Shown here in pieces: positions 16,994 to 25,719 of a DNA stretch of 64,000 nt; position 1 is the stretch's first letter, and the number at the start of each line of letters is the position of its first letter. The notes under the pieces are model-generated. The model was not told the origin of the DNA, did no database searches, and saw only the letters and a program-made list of their open reading frames with translations. Position numbers and translations under genes: made by a program. The stretch is from Bin5 sp965116395 (lineage in GTDB: Bacteria; Chloroflexota; Anaerolineae; Caldilineales; Caldilineaceae), in contig OZ220684.1 in NCBI GenBank assembly GCA_965116395.1, positions 62,001-126,000 on the forward strand, in the 5' to 3' direction.

Positions 16994-18625
16994 TCAGCGA
17001 CGGCCGTCATTGACCTTGGCGCCAAGCTCCGAAACGGCGTACTCTAACAGAGGATCCTCCCCGCCTGCAGAGGTTTCCTCTACTGCCCTCCCTGCGGCTG
17101 TGGGAATCGTAGCTTTGTCACCGCTCTGGCAGATGACAGAAACCTGCTGACCGAGGATTTCGGACAAGATGGCGGCGACGGCATCCTTAATTCTGGCCTC
17201 GGAAATCACGCCTAGCGTGAACGAATTATTGCCAAAAGCCATTGCGACGGAGTCACCGCCGATTGCGAGGTCCCTAATGGAGCGCAGCGATGCCTGTTCC
17301 TTTGGTCCACACCGTTCGCGAACGGTATTCAAGAAACTGTCCCAGTTCTCTCTCAGCCGTTGGGTTGCCTGGGCGTCCAAGGGTGTGGTTTCTTTTCTTT
17401 CGGCAACGGGACTGCCGGCGGCCCCAGTTTTGGGCTGAGCGGCACTTTTTTCGTTGGCTGGCGGCGTGGGTGCGGCCGGTTGGGAAAGTGTTTGGGCAGG
17501 TGCTGGCGGGGCGAATTGCTGCGGTTCGCCCTGAATGACCTCGACGAGCGCCAATTCGAGGGGGAGTTGGGGCTGGAATCCGCCCTTCAGTTCAGACATG
17601 GCTTCGCTGAACCGTTTGATGGCCCAGAGCGTCTCCGACTTTGACAACTCGCTGGCCTGTCGCTGCAACGTCTGCACGGTATCCGGTGCGGAATCTTCGA
17701 GGAGGGCGCTATCGCCGACCATCTGGACGAGCATCACGCCGCGAAGATGTTCAATGACCTGCGCGGCAAATTCATTCAGGCTGCCGCCCTGCAGAAGCAG
17801 GTCATGGATCAGTTGCAGTCCCGTGGATACATTCTTGGCTGCGAGAGCATCAACAAATGCGGCCACGGTAGCGGTAGCAACACTGCCCAGCACCTGTTGG
17901 ACTTGTTCCAAAGAGATTGCAGGGCTTTCCTCGGTTGAGGCGGTTGCGCCGTAACTGGTCATCTGGTCCAGAAGGCTGACGGCATCGCGCATACAGCCTT
18001 GTGCGCTGCGGGCGATGGCGAAGACAGCCGCTTCCTGTACTTGAAATCCCTCTTCTGCGGCGATGAAAGTCAGATGTGCAGCAATTTCGGCCACAGGGAT
18101 GCGGCGGAAATCGAAGCGCTGGCAACGGCTGAGGACGGTTGCGGGAATGCGGTGCGGTTCGGTGGTCGCCAAGACGAAACGCACGTATGGGGGCGGTTCT
18201 TCCAGTGTTTTGAGGAGGGCGTTGAAAGCGCTGGCGCTGAGCATATGCACTTCGTCGATGATGTATATCTTGAAGCGGGACTCGCTGGGCTGGAAGCCGA
18301 CCTTGTCGCGCAGTTCCCGCACATCGTCGACGCTGTTATTGCTGGCGGCGTCAATTTCGATCAGGTCCAACATACGGCCTTCGTTGATTGCGGTACAGTG
18401 GCTGCAACGGTTGCAGGGCTGACTGTCTTCATCGGTGCAGTTGAGGGCCTTGGCGAGGATACGGGCGGTGGAAGTCTTGCCGGTGCCACGCGGGCCTGCA
18501 AACAGATAGGCGTGGGCCACGCGGCCATCGCGCAGGGCATTCAGCAGGGTGGTAGTTACGTGTTCCTGGCCCACCACTTGATCGAAAGTTTGGCTGCGCC
18601 ACTTGCGATATAATGCCTGTGCCAT
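16994..18625 (-). CDS. dnaX: DNA polymerase III subunits gamma and tau
   Basis: Clamp-loader ATPase of the replisome. 543 residues from ATG 18623-18625, chosen for the AGGAG nine bases upstream and the family start MAQALYRKWRSQTFDQVVGQ; an ATG 35 codons upstream is poor. Walker A GPRGTGKTSTARI at about 45-57, a four-Cys zinc module CNRCSHC plus upstream Cys residues, Walker B IDEVHMLS, and the sensor phrase LATTEPHRIPATVLSRCQRF are all present. Residues about 390-450 are a Pro/Ala-rich linker and the last 100 form a tau-like C-terminal domain. No obvious A-run frameshift signal for making gamma was seen. First gene of the long minus-strand directon. Confidence 0.96.
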   Translation of the reverse strand: MAQALYRKWRSQTFDQVVGQEHVTTTLLNALRDGRVAHAYLFAGPRGTGKTSTARILAKALNCTDEDSQPCNRCSHCTAINEGRMLDLIEIDAASNNSVDDVRELRDKVGFQPSESRFKIYIIDEVHMLSASAFNALLKTLEEPPPYVRFVLATTEPHRIPATVLSRCQRFDFRRIPVAEIAAHLTFIAAEEGFQVQEAAVFAIARSAQGCMRDAVSLLDQMTSYGATASTEESPAISLEQVQQVLGSVATATVAAFVDALAAKNVSTGLQLIHDLLLQGGSLNEFAAQVIEHLRGVMLVQMVGDSALLEDSAPDTVQTLQRQASELSKSETLWAIKRFSEAMSELKGGFQPQLPLELALVEVIQGEPQQFAPPAPAQTLSQPAAPTPPANEKSAAQPKTGAAGSPVAERKETTPLDAQATQRLRENWDSFLNTVRERCGPKEQASLRSIRDLAIGGDSVAMAFGNNSFTLGVISEARIKDAVAAILSEILGQQVSVICQSGDKATIPTAAGRAVEETSAGGEDPLLEYAVSELGAKVNDGRR

Positions 18626-18751
18626 GTTGGCTTGCTCCTGCGGAGCCGTAGGACCGGAGAGGATTCTCGGCCACAAAATACACTGTCTTGCGTCCCAATT
18701 CAGTCTACCATCTGGCAGAACCAGAAGCAAACGGACCTGTAATTTTTCACG

Positions 18752-18760
18752 TGGTATACT
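18752..18760 (+). promoter_or_regulatory. Extended -10 promoter directly in front of the HEAT-like gene
   Basis: TG-G-TATACT ends three bases before ATG 18764. Initiation normally occurs about seven bases after the -10, that is near 18767, where the second of two consecutive ATG codons lies. The mRNA would then be leaderless. No ribosome binding site precedes the ATGs, which agrees. Confidence 0.5.
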
Positions 18761-18763
18761 TCA

Positions 18764-20353
18764 ATGATGAGCAATAAAATCATTAACTCATTTCAGGCGA
18801 GGCGGCTGGTCGAAGAGGCGGTCGCGGGGCTGGCTAATCTGTCTTCGGATGCGGAGCTGATGCAGGAGGTGGAGAAGATCGCACGCGATCACGCGCCTGC
18901 GATGGTCCTGCCGGCGATACGCAGGCATTTGAACACCGGCAGCAGCCAGATGCGGGGCGGGTTGGGCCGTCTAGCAGCGCTGATACCGGGTCGGGAAGTC
19001 GTTGAGATGCTGCGGAAAGAGGCCGGCCGGCGAGACAACCCAACACAGACTCGACTGACGGCTGCCATGATCCTGGAAAGGTTCCTACAGGTTGAGATAT
19101 CTGCGGGCCTGATGGGTGATCTCAGAGACCCGAACCTGATCGTGATGCAGAGCCTGCAGGAGGCAGTAGAGGAGGCGCGGTCCAACCGGCACGTCCTGTT
19201 GGAATATGTGCGACAGATGCGGCAGGAAAACCAGGATGTTGCCTTTCTGGTTCTTGATCTTATCGGCCAGTTGGCTGAAGCAGACCGGCCGGAGCTGCTG
19301 CGGCTGATCGCCTACGATGCCCGCACACCTGTGGCGGAGGCCGCATTGGACCAGTTGGGGGCGCTGCGGGGCGGCGAGGTTGGGACGCAGAGCGCGGCCG
19401 CGTTGCACACGCTCCAGGCCAGTTTGCGGCCGGAACTAGCACAGGCGGCGTCGCGGCATTTGCGCAAGCTCAAACTGGCAGGAGTCCGTTGGGATCCAGA
19501 GCCGGCAGACGAATGGTGGGCGCTTATTTCCCCCTGTGATTTTCAGGGAACTCAGCACCTTTGGTTTCTGAGGAACGGTAGTGGGCCTGATTGCGATTTG
19601 ATCGGTCTGCGCATTAACAGGGTGGCAGGTATTCTCGAAGGGTTCGGCGGCGAAAATATGGACAGCGAGCATCTGCCGGCCAGGCGGGAGGTTGGCGAGA
19701 TGCTGTCGATTTCACTGGCGCCTGGTGAGAGCGCCTTCTTTCTTAGCATCCCATACGGTTATGGACGCCAGTGCTTGCAACATTGTTTGGAGAGGCACTG
19801 GCGGGCGTCCTCCCGAACATTGCCAGAGGAGTTCACACTTTTTTGCCCGTCGATTCTTGCGCACAGTTTTGAAACGACTTCGCCTCAGTTTTCATCATTG
19901 CTCGCTTCAGGCCCGGAGCTGTGGGCCCAGGAAGATACGGATTTACCGGAGGCAACGATGATGCTGCTTGGTCATCCGGCTATGGCTGGATGGGTTTTTT
20001 CTACAGAAAATATGAGCGAGGACCACAAGGAGCCGAGTGGAAGGACCCTAGGGAGGGCAGGGGATCGAACCGGATTGCAGCCCCTGGCCAGACTGCCAGT
20101 GGAAGAGTTGGAGAAGCTTGCGCGCTCGGTTGTAACTGAAGAGATCCCGCAAGAACTAGCCGAGCAGTTGCGGGAGGCGTTGCTGGCCCAGGCGGGTTGG
20201 ATGCACTTCGCCGGTCACGAGGGCTTTGCGCGCCACGCGGTATTGATCGCCGAGAGTCTGCGCCACGAGCCCTTTCACGGTCATCCTCTGCTGCTGCGAA
20301 TGATTGCACTCGGGTTCATTCGCAGCGAGGGCGAGGGCGGCGCGTCAGACTAG
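18764..20353 (+). CDS. HEAT-repeat-like protein of unknown function
   Basis: 529 residues, soluble, not recognised beyond its repeat character. Residues about 1-240 are helical pairs of HEAT/ARM style (VEEAVAGLANLSSDAELMQE, PAIRRHLNTGSSQMRGGLGR, PNLIVMQSLQEAVEEARSN, PELLRLIAYDARTPVAEAAL). Residues about 245-370 are Trp-rich and strand-like, with the phrase FLRNGSGPDCDLIGLRINRV, and the C-terminal 100 residues are helical again. No catalytic motif, signal peptide or membrane helix. Divergently transcribed from dnaX with starts 138 bp apart. Two ATG codons in tandem (18764, 18767); the second may be the 5' base of the transcript. Confidence 0.78.
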   Translation: MMSNKIINSFQARRLVEEAVAGLANLSSDAELMQEVEKIARDHAPAMVLPAIRRHLNTGSSQMRGGLGRLAALIPGREVVEMLRKEAGRRDNPTQTRLTAAMILERFLQVEISAGLMGDLRDPNLIVMQSLQEAVEEARSNRHVLLEYVRQMRQENQDVAFLVLDLIGQLAEADRPELLRLIAYDARTPVAEAALDQLGALRGGEVGTQSAAALHTLQASLRPELAQAASRHLRKLKLAGVRWDPEPADEWWALISPCDFQGTQHLWFLRNGSGPDCDLIGLRINRVAGILEGFGGENMDSEHLPARREVGEMLSISLAPGESAFFLSIPYGYGRQCLQHCLERHWRASSRTLPEEFTLFCPSILAHSFETTSPQFSSLLASGPELWAQEDTDLPEATMMLLGHPAMAGWVFSTENMSEDHKEPSGRTLGRAGDRTGLQPLARLPVEELEKLARSVVTEEIPQELAEQLREALLAQAGWMHFAGHEGFARHAVLIAESLRHEPFHGHPLLLRMIALGFIRSEGEGGASD

Positions 20354-20419
20354 CCGGCGAGGGGAAGGCAGGGGATCCTACAAGTCCTGATGGGATCTCA
20401 GACTAGACTCGCTGGCTAG
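20350..20419 (+). repeat. Imperfect inverted repeat at the end of the HEAT-like gene
   Basis: CTAGCCGGCGAG (20350-20361) overlaps the stop codon and pairs with CTCGCTGGCTAG (20408-20419), eleven of twelve positions plus one G-T. A third related palindrome, CTCGCCAGCTAGCGAG, sits at 20747-20762. No T-run follows, so termination is doubtful. Confidence 0.5.
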
Positions 20420-20544
20420 CGTCCAAGAGTAGCAGATCGTCAGACTCCCTTCTCCGTCGAACGACAGGACTCTAACTGCTGCAGCCAGTTTTGCCGAGCT
20501 GTTCGGTTCAACAGTTCAGGCTCGGTACATTCCCATTTTTTCCA

Positions 20545-20885
20545 TGTGAAGTGACTCCTGAGATTCCCTTTTTTGACGGAAGAAGGGACTCACAGGTAAA
20601 ATGAAGTCGAGTTACATTGCACAGTAGATTCCTTGTTTGCCTCTAGGGTAGAGGCTGCCAGGACGTGATTGCTCGTAAGAGCGACAGTAGCCAGATGCAG
20701 GCATACAACGCCGTATGAAGCATATCGGGCTCTTTGCATTACCTTCCTCGCCAGCTAGCGAGACGTATGTTGTTGCCTGGGTCCAGGTAACGACACAGAA
20801 ACCATTAGACTGCTATTCTATAAACCTCTGGCCAACTGCCTCAGGGCATGTACTGATCTGACCTGTCCATAGTGACGGGTTTTTT
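20545..20885 (+). ncRNA. Candidate structured non-coding RNA
   Basis: Stem-loops in order on the plus strand: TGTGA/TCACA (20545-20549 with 20590-20594) enclosing TCCCTT/AAGGGA; GCCTCTA-GGG-TAGAGGC (20639-20655); GCTC-GTAA-GAGC (20670-20681), a GNRA-type tetraloop; CATAC/GTATG (20702-20717); CTCGC/GCGAG (20747-20762); a nine-pair stem around CCTGG-GT-CCAGG (20773-20792); and a final terminator hairpin with six T (20861-20885). It does not match the signature parts of tmRNA, RNase P RNA, SRP RNA or group II intron domain V that I know. The 5' end and promoter are unclear. This is a structural guess, not an identified family. Confidence 0.4.
20861..20885 (+). terminator. Intrinsic terminator
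   Basis: ACCTGTC (20861-20867) pairs with GACGGGT (20874-20880) including one G-T pair, with a six-base loop, followed directly by TTTTTT (20880-20885). It ends a plus-strand transcript although no protein gene lies within the preceding 500 bp. Confidence 0.7.
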
Positions 20886-21288
20886 GTCATGCTTTAGAGG
20901 CGTCGATTTGCGGTTTGTCATTGGATTTTGGCGAGGCTGTGCGCATTTCGCCCGAAGGTTGACATGTCCTTCGTTGAGGGACGTTCCGAAGTATTTGGAA
21001 ACTGGATCAGGAGGAGGGCTCGTCTGCCAAATTCACTTGCGATAGTAGTTGGGCAAAACATTTACAACGATGGCGAAAGTTTGCCATTTACTGAGGGCTG
21101 AGTAAAATAAGGATTTCGCATTTCCGAAAATTGTAGAGGTTTATCGTTACATATTCCGATCTTCGAGATGCCGCATCAGAGGCAAGGCTAGGAGCAGCAT
21201 TCTCACGACACGGTATGTTGTTGACGGGAAGTATCCGGAAGAGTAATTGGCCAGGGTTCGTAGCAGGCCATCCAGGGGAGAAGCGTCG

Positions 21289-22899
21289 GTGACGGTAATT
21301 GACAAGGCCTTTTTGAGCAAATTAGGGGAGGCTCAAAGTGGACTCGTGTATCGCGGGCAGTCAAACAGCACATGGAAACTGCATTGTGCCGCCACGCGTC
21401 GACTGATTGGAAATTCAAACGGCGATGAGAGTGTTGCCCAGGAATCTCATTTCCCGCGAATGCACCTGGTCTACCATCGTGCTGTGTTGCTGGACCCTGC
21501 TCGGAAATATGGCTTCGGCAATGATAGAGGTCACAAGATTTCGGACCTTCAACTTCTCGCTAAACTGCAGCATTTGGGCGCGGCCACAGGATTGCTACAC
21601 TTTTCGAGAGATCCTTTGGTCGCATTATGGTATGCAACTGACGAATTTGACTGCGACGGAAAAGTATTTGTCGTAGACTTGAATTATGGAACTGAATTTC
21701 GACGGATTTCCAGCGAAGAAGCAGAAAAGAGTGTCGAGGAAATCTTCGATCCGGGAAGGGGGCAGTGTAGGCACGCCGCCTATAGGGACCTGATTCAAGA
21801 GGGAGAGAAACCGACAGTACCGCACATGGAAGGGGTAAGCGTACTATGGTGTCCCCTGATTCCGGAAGACGCTGTTACCTCCATTGTGATCAGGGCAGCA
21901 GACAAGCCTCAGATTCGACAGGAGCTAGTCGAATTACTTGACTTCGGTGGACCTGCGCCATTCGCCGACTTGCAGCGATTCTCTACGTCGCAAGGCACTA
22001 CAGTACCCTTGCCGCAAATTGAAGATCCGGAATTTCACCGGATTCAAGGGAACCAGTGCTGGCTGCAGGGAAATTTTGCTAGAGCGATTTCGCAGTTCAG
22101 CAAAAGTATTCGGCTTGATCCTGAAAATAGTAGTTACTATTTCTCGCGAGGAAATGCTAAATCGGAAGCTGGCGATTTCAGTGGCGCTTGTAAGGATTTC
22201 GATGCGGCCCTTCGCCATGAAATAGAGAAAGCAAAGCACAGTAAGGAAAACGCTGAAGGCGACAGGACCCGCTTTCCAATTTGGAGGTACTACTTCAATC
22301 GCCGCAATGTCAGATACGAGTTAGATGACTTCAAAGGTGCACTTGAAGACTACGGGATAGCGATCAGCGAGGGAGAGAAGGCTGGCGAGCGCTATTCATG
22401 GTTTTTCCTGAACAGTGGAAATGCCAACTATAGTTTGCACAATTATGACGAGGCATTAAGTGATTATGAAGAAGCGATAAGGCTGCTTCACCACGACGTA
22501 GAAAAGATTAATGTTCAAAACATATTACACAACAAAGGAAACCTGCTCGTCCTTCTTGGCCATTTCGACGAAGCACTTGCTTGTTACGATGAGTCGATCA
22601 GGCAAGGAAACAAGAGAGCCGGCGTAATATGCAATAGAAACGGAGTAGAGGCAATCCTGACGAGGATAGGTACTGCCGGCTACATTGTGCGCCCACCGCG
22701 CTACAAGGATCAGTCCGGCCGAATGACAGTAGAGGTATCATTACGAGCCAACGCCAGAAGCATGTATACGGAGTTTTTCAATTTTCTCGGCCTAAACGGC
22801 AATGCAGGCAATACGGGCAGTAACGGACTCCCGGGGGGAAAGGGCTTTCGAGGAAAGGCAGGGTTTGTCGTCGTTGTGAAAGGGGAAGAATGGCAATAA
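21289..22899 (+). CDS. FRG-domain protein with TPR repeats and collagen-like tail (paralogue 1)
   Basis: 536 residues, function unknown. Residues about 1-210 form an FRG domain (LVYRGQSNSTWKL, then LGAATGLLHFSRDPLVALWYA); the name-giving motif is YRGQ here. The usual Asp-x-Thr of the second FRG motif is replaced by His-Phe-Ser. Residues about 255-450 contain TPR-like repeats (RIQGNQCWLQGNFARAISQF, FLNSGNANYSLHNYDEALSD, NKGNLLVLLGHFDEALACYD). A conserved C-terminal module follows (RMTVEVSLRANARSMYTEFF) and then seven Gly-X-Y triplets at 22798-22863. Start GTG 21289 is chosen because an AGGGGAG lies about nine bases upstream and the paralogue starts at the same aligned GTG. Roughly half of aligned positions match paralogue 2, encoded 1.1 kb downstream. 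Confidence 0.85.
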   Translation: MTVIDKAFLSKLGEAQSGLVYRGQSNSTWKLHCAATRRLIGNSNGDESVAQESHFPRMHLVYHRAVLLDPARKYGFGNDRGHKISDLQLLAKLQHLGAATGLLHFSRDPLVALWYATDEFDCDGKVFVVDLNYGTEFRRISSEEAEKSVEEIFDPGRGQCRHAAYRDLIQEGEKPTVPHMEGVSVLWCPLIPEDAVTSIVIRAADKPQIRQELVELLDFGGPAPFADLQRFSTSQGTTVPLPQIEDPEFHRIQGNQCWLQGNFARAISQFSKSIRLDPENSSYYFSRGNAKSEAGDFSGACKDFDAALRHEIEKAKHSKENAEGDRTRFPIWRYYFNRRNVRYELDDFKGALEDYGIAISEGEKAGERYSWFFLNSGNANYSLHNYDEALSDYEEAIRLLHHDVEKINVQNILHNKGNLLVLLGHFDEALACYDESIRQGNKRAGVICNRNGVEAILTRIGTAGYIVRPPRYKDQSGRMTVEVSLRANARSMYTEFFNFLGLNGNAGNTGSNGLPGGKGFRGKAGFVVVVKGEEWQ

Positions 22900-24000
22900 A
22901 GAATTGCGACCACTTACGCCAGAGGCTAATGCACATATTGTCACTTTTATTAGTCGCTGCGCAAGGGAAGAAGAGCGATCAGGTTTCAGGCCGTCGAGTC
23001 CAGGCGGAGAGGATAGTCTTGAGCGTGGGAGAATGTTAAGCGAAGCAACGAGCAATCTTTGGTGAAAATTTCCTCCGGAAGCTGGCCTAGTTGATAGGCT
23101 CTCTCAGCATTCATCGTCAGGTGCATATCCTCTCCGGAATTCGGTTAGGGCACACTGTCGTTTCGCGATTCCTTAGTGTGCCCGAAGGCTAAGAAAGACA
23201 GTACAGGTAGAATGTCCCGACTTTGGAAGGGGGTGTCGCAGTTGTTGCGGCAGTTGCGATGGTGCTCACCACCAGAATTGCTTTTTGTGAGGCGGATAAC
23301 GCCCATATCGGATTGGCAGGTTGGCGATTCCCATGCCCTACTTCCCACAACCCAAGGGAAATCCTCAACGTTCTGGATATTTTGAAAGACTCAACCTGAT
23401 TGGAACGGCGATCCGGAGTTACACGGGGCATGGGCGCCGTTTATTCGTTGCTACATTTTCTATAGGCGACACGGTCCCGAACGAAAGTTGATGGCGCAAC
23501 TGCGAGATTCTCCCGTGGAACAGTCGCTTGATCCGGTATCGTGCCGGAACAAGGGGTTCGAGTCTGCATTGAGAAAAACGTTCGGCATACAGTTTAGAAA
23601 CCAGCAGGAACCGGCTTTGAGTAGACCAGAGGGTGATGGGCGCTTGGCAGTACTTAGAGCAATGATGGCGAGAGCTTGCATTTCTTCCTGTGATTAGTAA
23701 GATTAAGGTCTTCCCATTCTTGAAGACGAAAAATTTGGTTCGCATTCGATAGTAAATGGAAGCAAGGACATCGAGGATTGTTCAGGTTTGGCAGGGGCTC
23801 AACCGGACGCAAACGATCTACTTTGCGCCAACTTCATTTGGTGTGACCGGCTCGTGCTCTGACGATTTTGACTATGGCTTCATTTCAGACCTAGCGGGAG
23901 TCCACTTTCCCTCATGTTTTCAAAGCATGTTGTTGGCAGCGTCCCATGCGGAGGTCATGGGGGGCAGGTAAGGGAGAGGGAATCCTACGGAGATTTGTAG
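22900..24000. other. 1.1-kb spacer between the two FRG genes
   Basis: No frame is convincing: the longest open stretches are 65 to 110 codons, lack ribosome binding sites and resemble nothing I know. It is visibly richer in A and T than the operons on either side. It contains a perfect inverted repeat at 23148-23183. The stretch ahead of the second FRG gene shares only the short ATGTTGTTG with that ahead of the first, so the duplication did not keep the leader. Confidence 0.55.
23148..23183. repeat. Perfect 9-bp inverted repeat
   Basis: GGGCACACT (23148-23156) and AGTGTGCCC (23175-23183) with 18 bases between. Could be a protein binding site or the ends of a decayed element; no T-run, so not a terminator. 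Confidence 0.6.
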
Positions 24001-25584
24001 GTGACTGCAGTTGAAGAGGTTTTCCTAAGCCAGATAGGCGAAGAATCCAGCGGGTGCGTGTTCCGTGGACAAGCAGATAGCGATTGGAAGTTGCATTCTG
24101 GTGCGACACGCCGCCTGATCGAGTTTTTCAACGGTGATGAGAGTGTCATAGAGAAATCTTATTTCTCGCAGATGCATATTGTCTATCACCGGTCCGTGCT
24201 GTTGGAACCTGCTCGGGCACTTGGCTTCGGAAGTGAGAGTGGTCGAAGGCTGTCGGACCTTCAGCTTCTCGCCAATCTGAATAACCTTGGCGCAGCCACG
24301 GGACTGATAGACTTCACTTGGGATCCCTTGGCGGCACTGTGGTTTGCATGCGAGGAAAACAGCTGCGATGGAAGGGTCTTTATCCTTGACCTAGAGGACA
24401 GTCTGCGATTTCGGGATATTACGAATGATGTGAACGCTCAGAGCGCCGAAGAAATCTTTGCTCCGATAGACGGTCGAGGGAAGCAGCTCTATTGTGAAAA
24501 GTTGGTTTATGAAGGCGAGATGCCGCGAGTTCCCTACCAACGCTCAGTAAGCGTTATTGGGAGTCCACTGATTCCAGATGAGATTGTAAGGTCTGTTGTA
24601 ATCAGCGCGTCGGAGAAGGCACTTATTCGACGGGAACTCGAGAGCTTGTTTGACATGAATAGTATTGAACTACTCGCAGACATTCGTCGTTTCTCCACAG
24701 CAAACAGCGCGCTTTTTCCGTTGCCGCAGGTCGAGGATTCGGAGTTTTGTAGAATACAGGGAAACCAGTGCTATAGGAGGGGTGAATATCACCGTGCGAT
24801 ATCCTATTACGACAGGTTTGTTGAACTGGCGCCGGATGACTGTTCGGCAAACGCATTGAGAGGGAACGCCAAGTCGGAAATCGGTGATTACCGCGGAGCC
24901 AGAGAGGACTTCGGTCTAGCTATTCTGAAGAATGAGAAGCCATTGGAGTATTTGGAAGTCGAAAACTCGCCAGTTGACACCGTGAAATACTATAGCTGGC
25001 CGTACTACCTTAATCGCGGCAATGTAAAGGCGGAATTGAATGACCTCGAAGGAGCGTTGGAGGACTACAATGAAGCCGTTCGACTGTGCCAGAAAATCAG
25101 CTTGAGGGAACCCACCGTCTATTTGAACAGGGGAAATACTAACGCACTGTTGCACCATTCTGAAGATGCGATAAATGACTTCGATGATGCTATCCTTTAT
25201 GGAAGCTTGGCCGCACGTTTCAATAAGGGAAACTTTCTGGTCTTGTTGGGCCGCTTTGACGAAGCACTGGAGTGTTATGACGAAGCTATCGGGGAAGGAA
25301 GTGATGAGGCAGGCGTAATATGCAATCGAAACTGTGTAAAGGCAATACTCAACAGGATCGGTGGATCTGGGTATGAAGTAAATGCACCTCAAAACCACAG
25401 TGCTCTTGACCGGATGACTGTGGAGGTCTCGTTGCGCGCATCTGACAATAACATGTATAGAGATTTTTTCAACTTTCACGGTTATTTTGGCAATGCTGGA
25501 AACACGGGGGAAGACGGTCTCCCGACTGGAAAGGGATACAAAGGCAGCGTTGGTTTTGTCGTCCTCATCAAGGGCCAGGAATGA
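24001..25584 (+). CDS. FRG-domain protein with TPR repeats and collagen-like tail (paralogue 2)
   Basis: 527 residues with the same plan as paralogue 1. FRG domain at about 1-205: CVFRGQADSDWKL and LGAATGLIDFTWDPLAALWFA; here FRGQ and the Asp-x-Thr motif are intact. TPR-like repeats at about 245-440 (GNQCYRRGEYHRAISYYDRF, NRGNVKAELNDLEGALEDYN, NRGNTNALLHHSEDAINDFD, NKGNFLVLLGRFDEALECYD). The shared C-terminal module is RMTVEVSLRASDNNMYRDFF, followed by a Gly-X-Y tail of the same length (25489-25554) with one Gly replaced. No signal peptide, so it should act in the cytoplasm. Start GTG 24001 with GGAG ten bases upstream. FRG proteins have been found in conflict and defence settings, but no activity is established. 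Confidence 0.86.
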   Translation: MTAVEEVFLSQIGEESSGCVFRGQADSDWKLHSGATRRLIEFFNGDESVIEKSYFSQMHIVYHRSVLLEPARALGFGSESGRRLSDLQLLANLNNLGAATGLIDFTWDPLAALWFACEENSCDGRVFILDLEDSLRFRDITNDVNAQSAEEIFAPIDGRGKQLYCEKLVYEGEMPRVPYQRSVSVIGSPLIPDEIVRSVVISASEKALIRRELESLFDMNSIELLADIRRFSTANSALFPLPQVEDSEFCRIQGNQCYRRGEYHRAISYYDRFVELAPDDCSANALRGNAKSEIGDYRGAREDFGLAILKNEKPLEYLEVENSPVDTVKYYSWPYYLNRGNVKAELNDLEGALEDYNEAVRLCQKISLREPTVYLNRGNTNALLHHSEDAINDFDDAILYGSLAARFNKGNFLVLLGRFDEALECYDEAIGEGSDEAGVICNRNCVKAILNRIGGSGYEVNAPQNHSALDRMTVEVSLRASDNNMYRDFFNFHGYFGNAGNTGEDGLPTGKGYKGSVGFVVLIKGQE

Positions 25585-25719
25585 ATTTAAGAATGGCACT
25601 ACAGGATGTTTTGTGTGAAGGGCGTTGCACACTTGCTTTGAGCAAGCGAGTCCAACCATTGACTGTGCTTTGCGTAGACGCTCCCTTCTCTGAACCTACA
25701 AGAGCGATCTTTACAAGAA

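Larger units (their letters stand above)
20354..21288. other. 935-bp region without protein genes, rich in hairpins
   Basis: No frame here has a start, ribosome binding site and plausible protein. Between 20545 and 20885 it carries a run of short stem-loops on the plus strand that finishes in an intrinsic terminator (see the ncRNA candidate). From 20890 to 21288 I see nothing beyond the probable leader of the first FRG gene. Confidence 0.6.

Noticed and set aside
20060..20090. GATCGAACC-like T-loop sequence suggesting a tRNA
   Set aside because: It is inside the HEAT-like gene and no acceptor or anticodon stem can be drawn around it. No tRNA was seen anywhere in the window.
23419..23745. Possible decayed transposase between the FRG genes
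   Set aside because: The longest frames on each strand show no DDE or HTH motif and no terminal repeats that would fit an insertion sequence.
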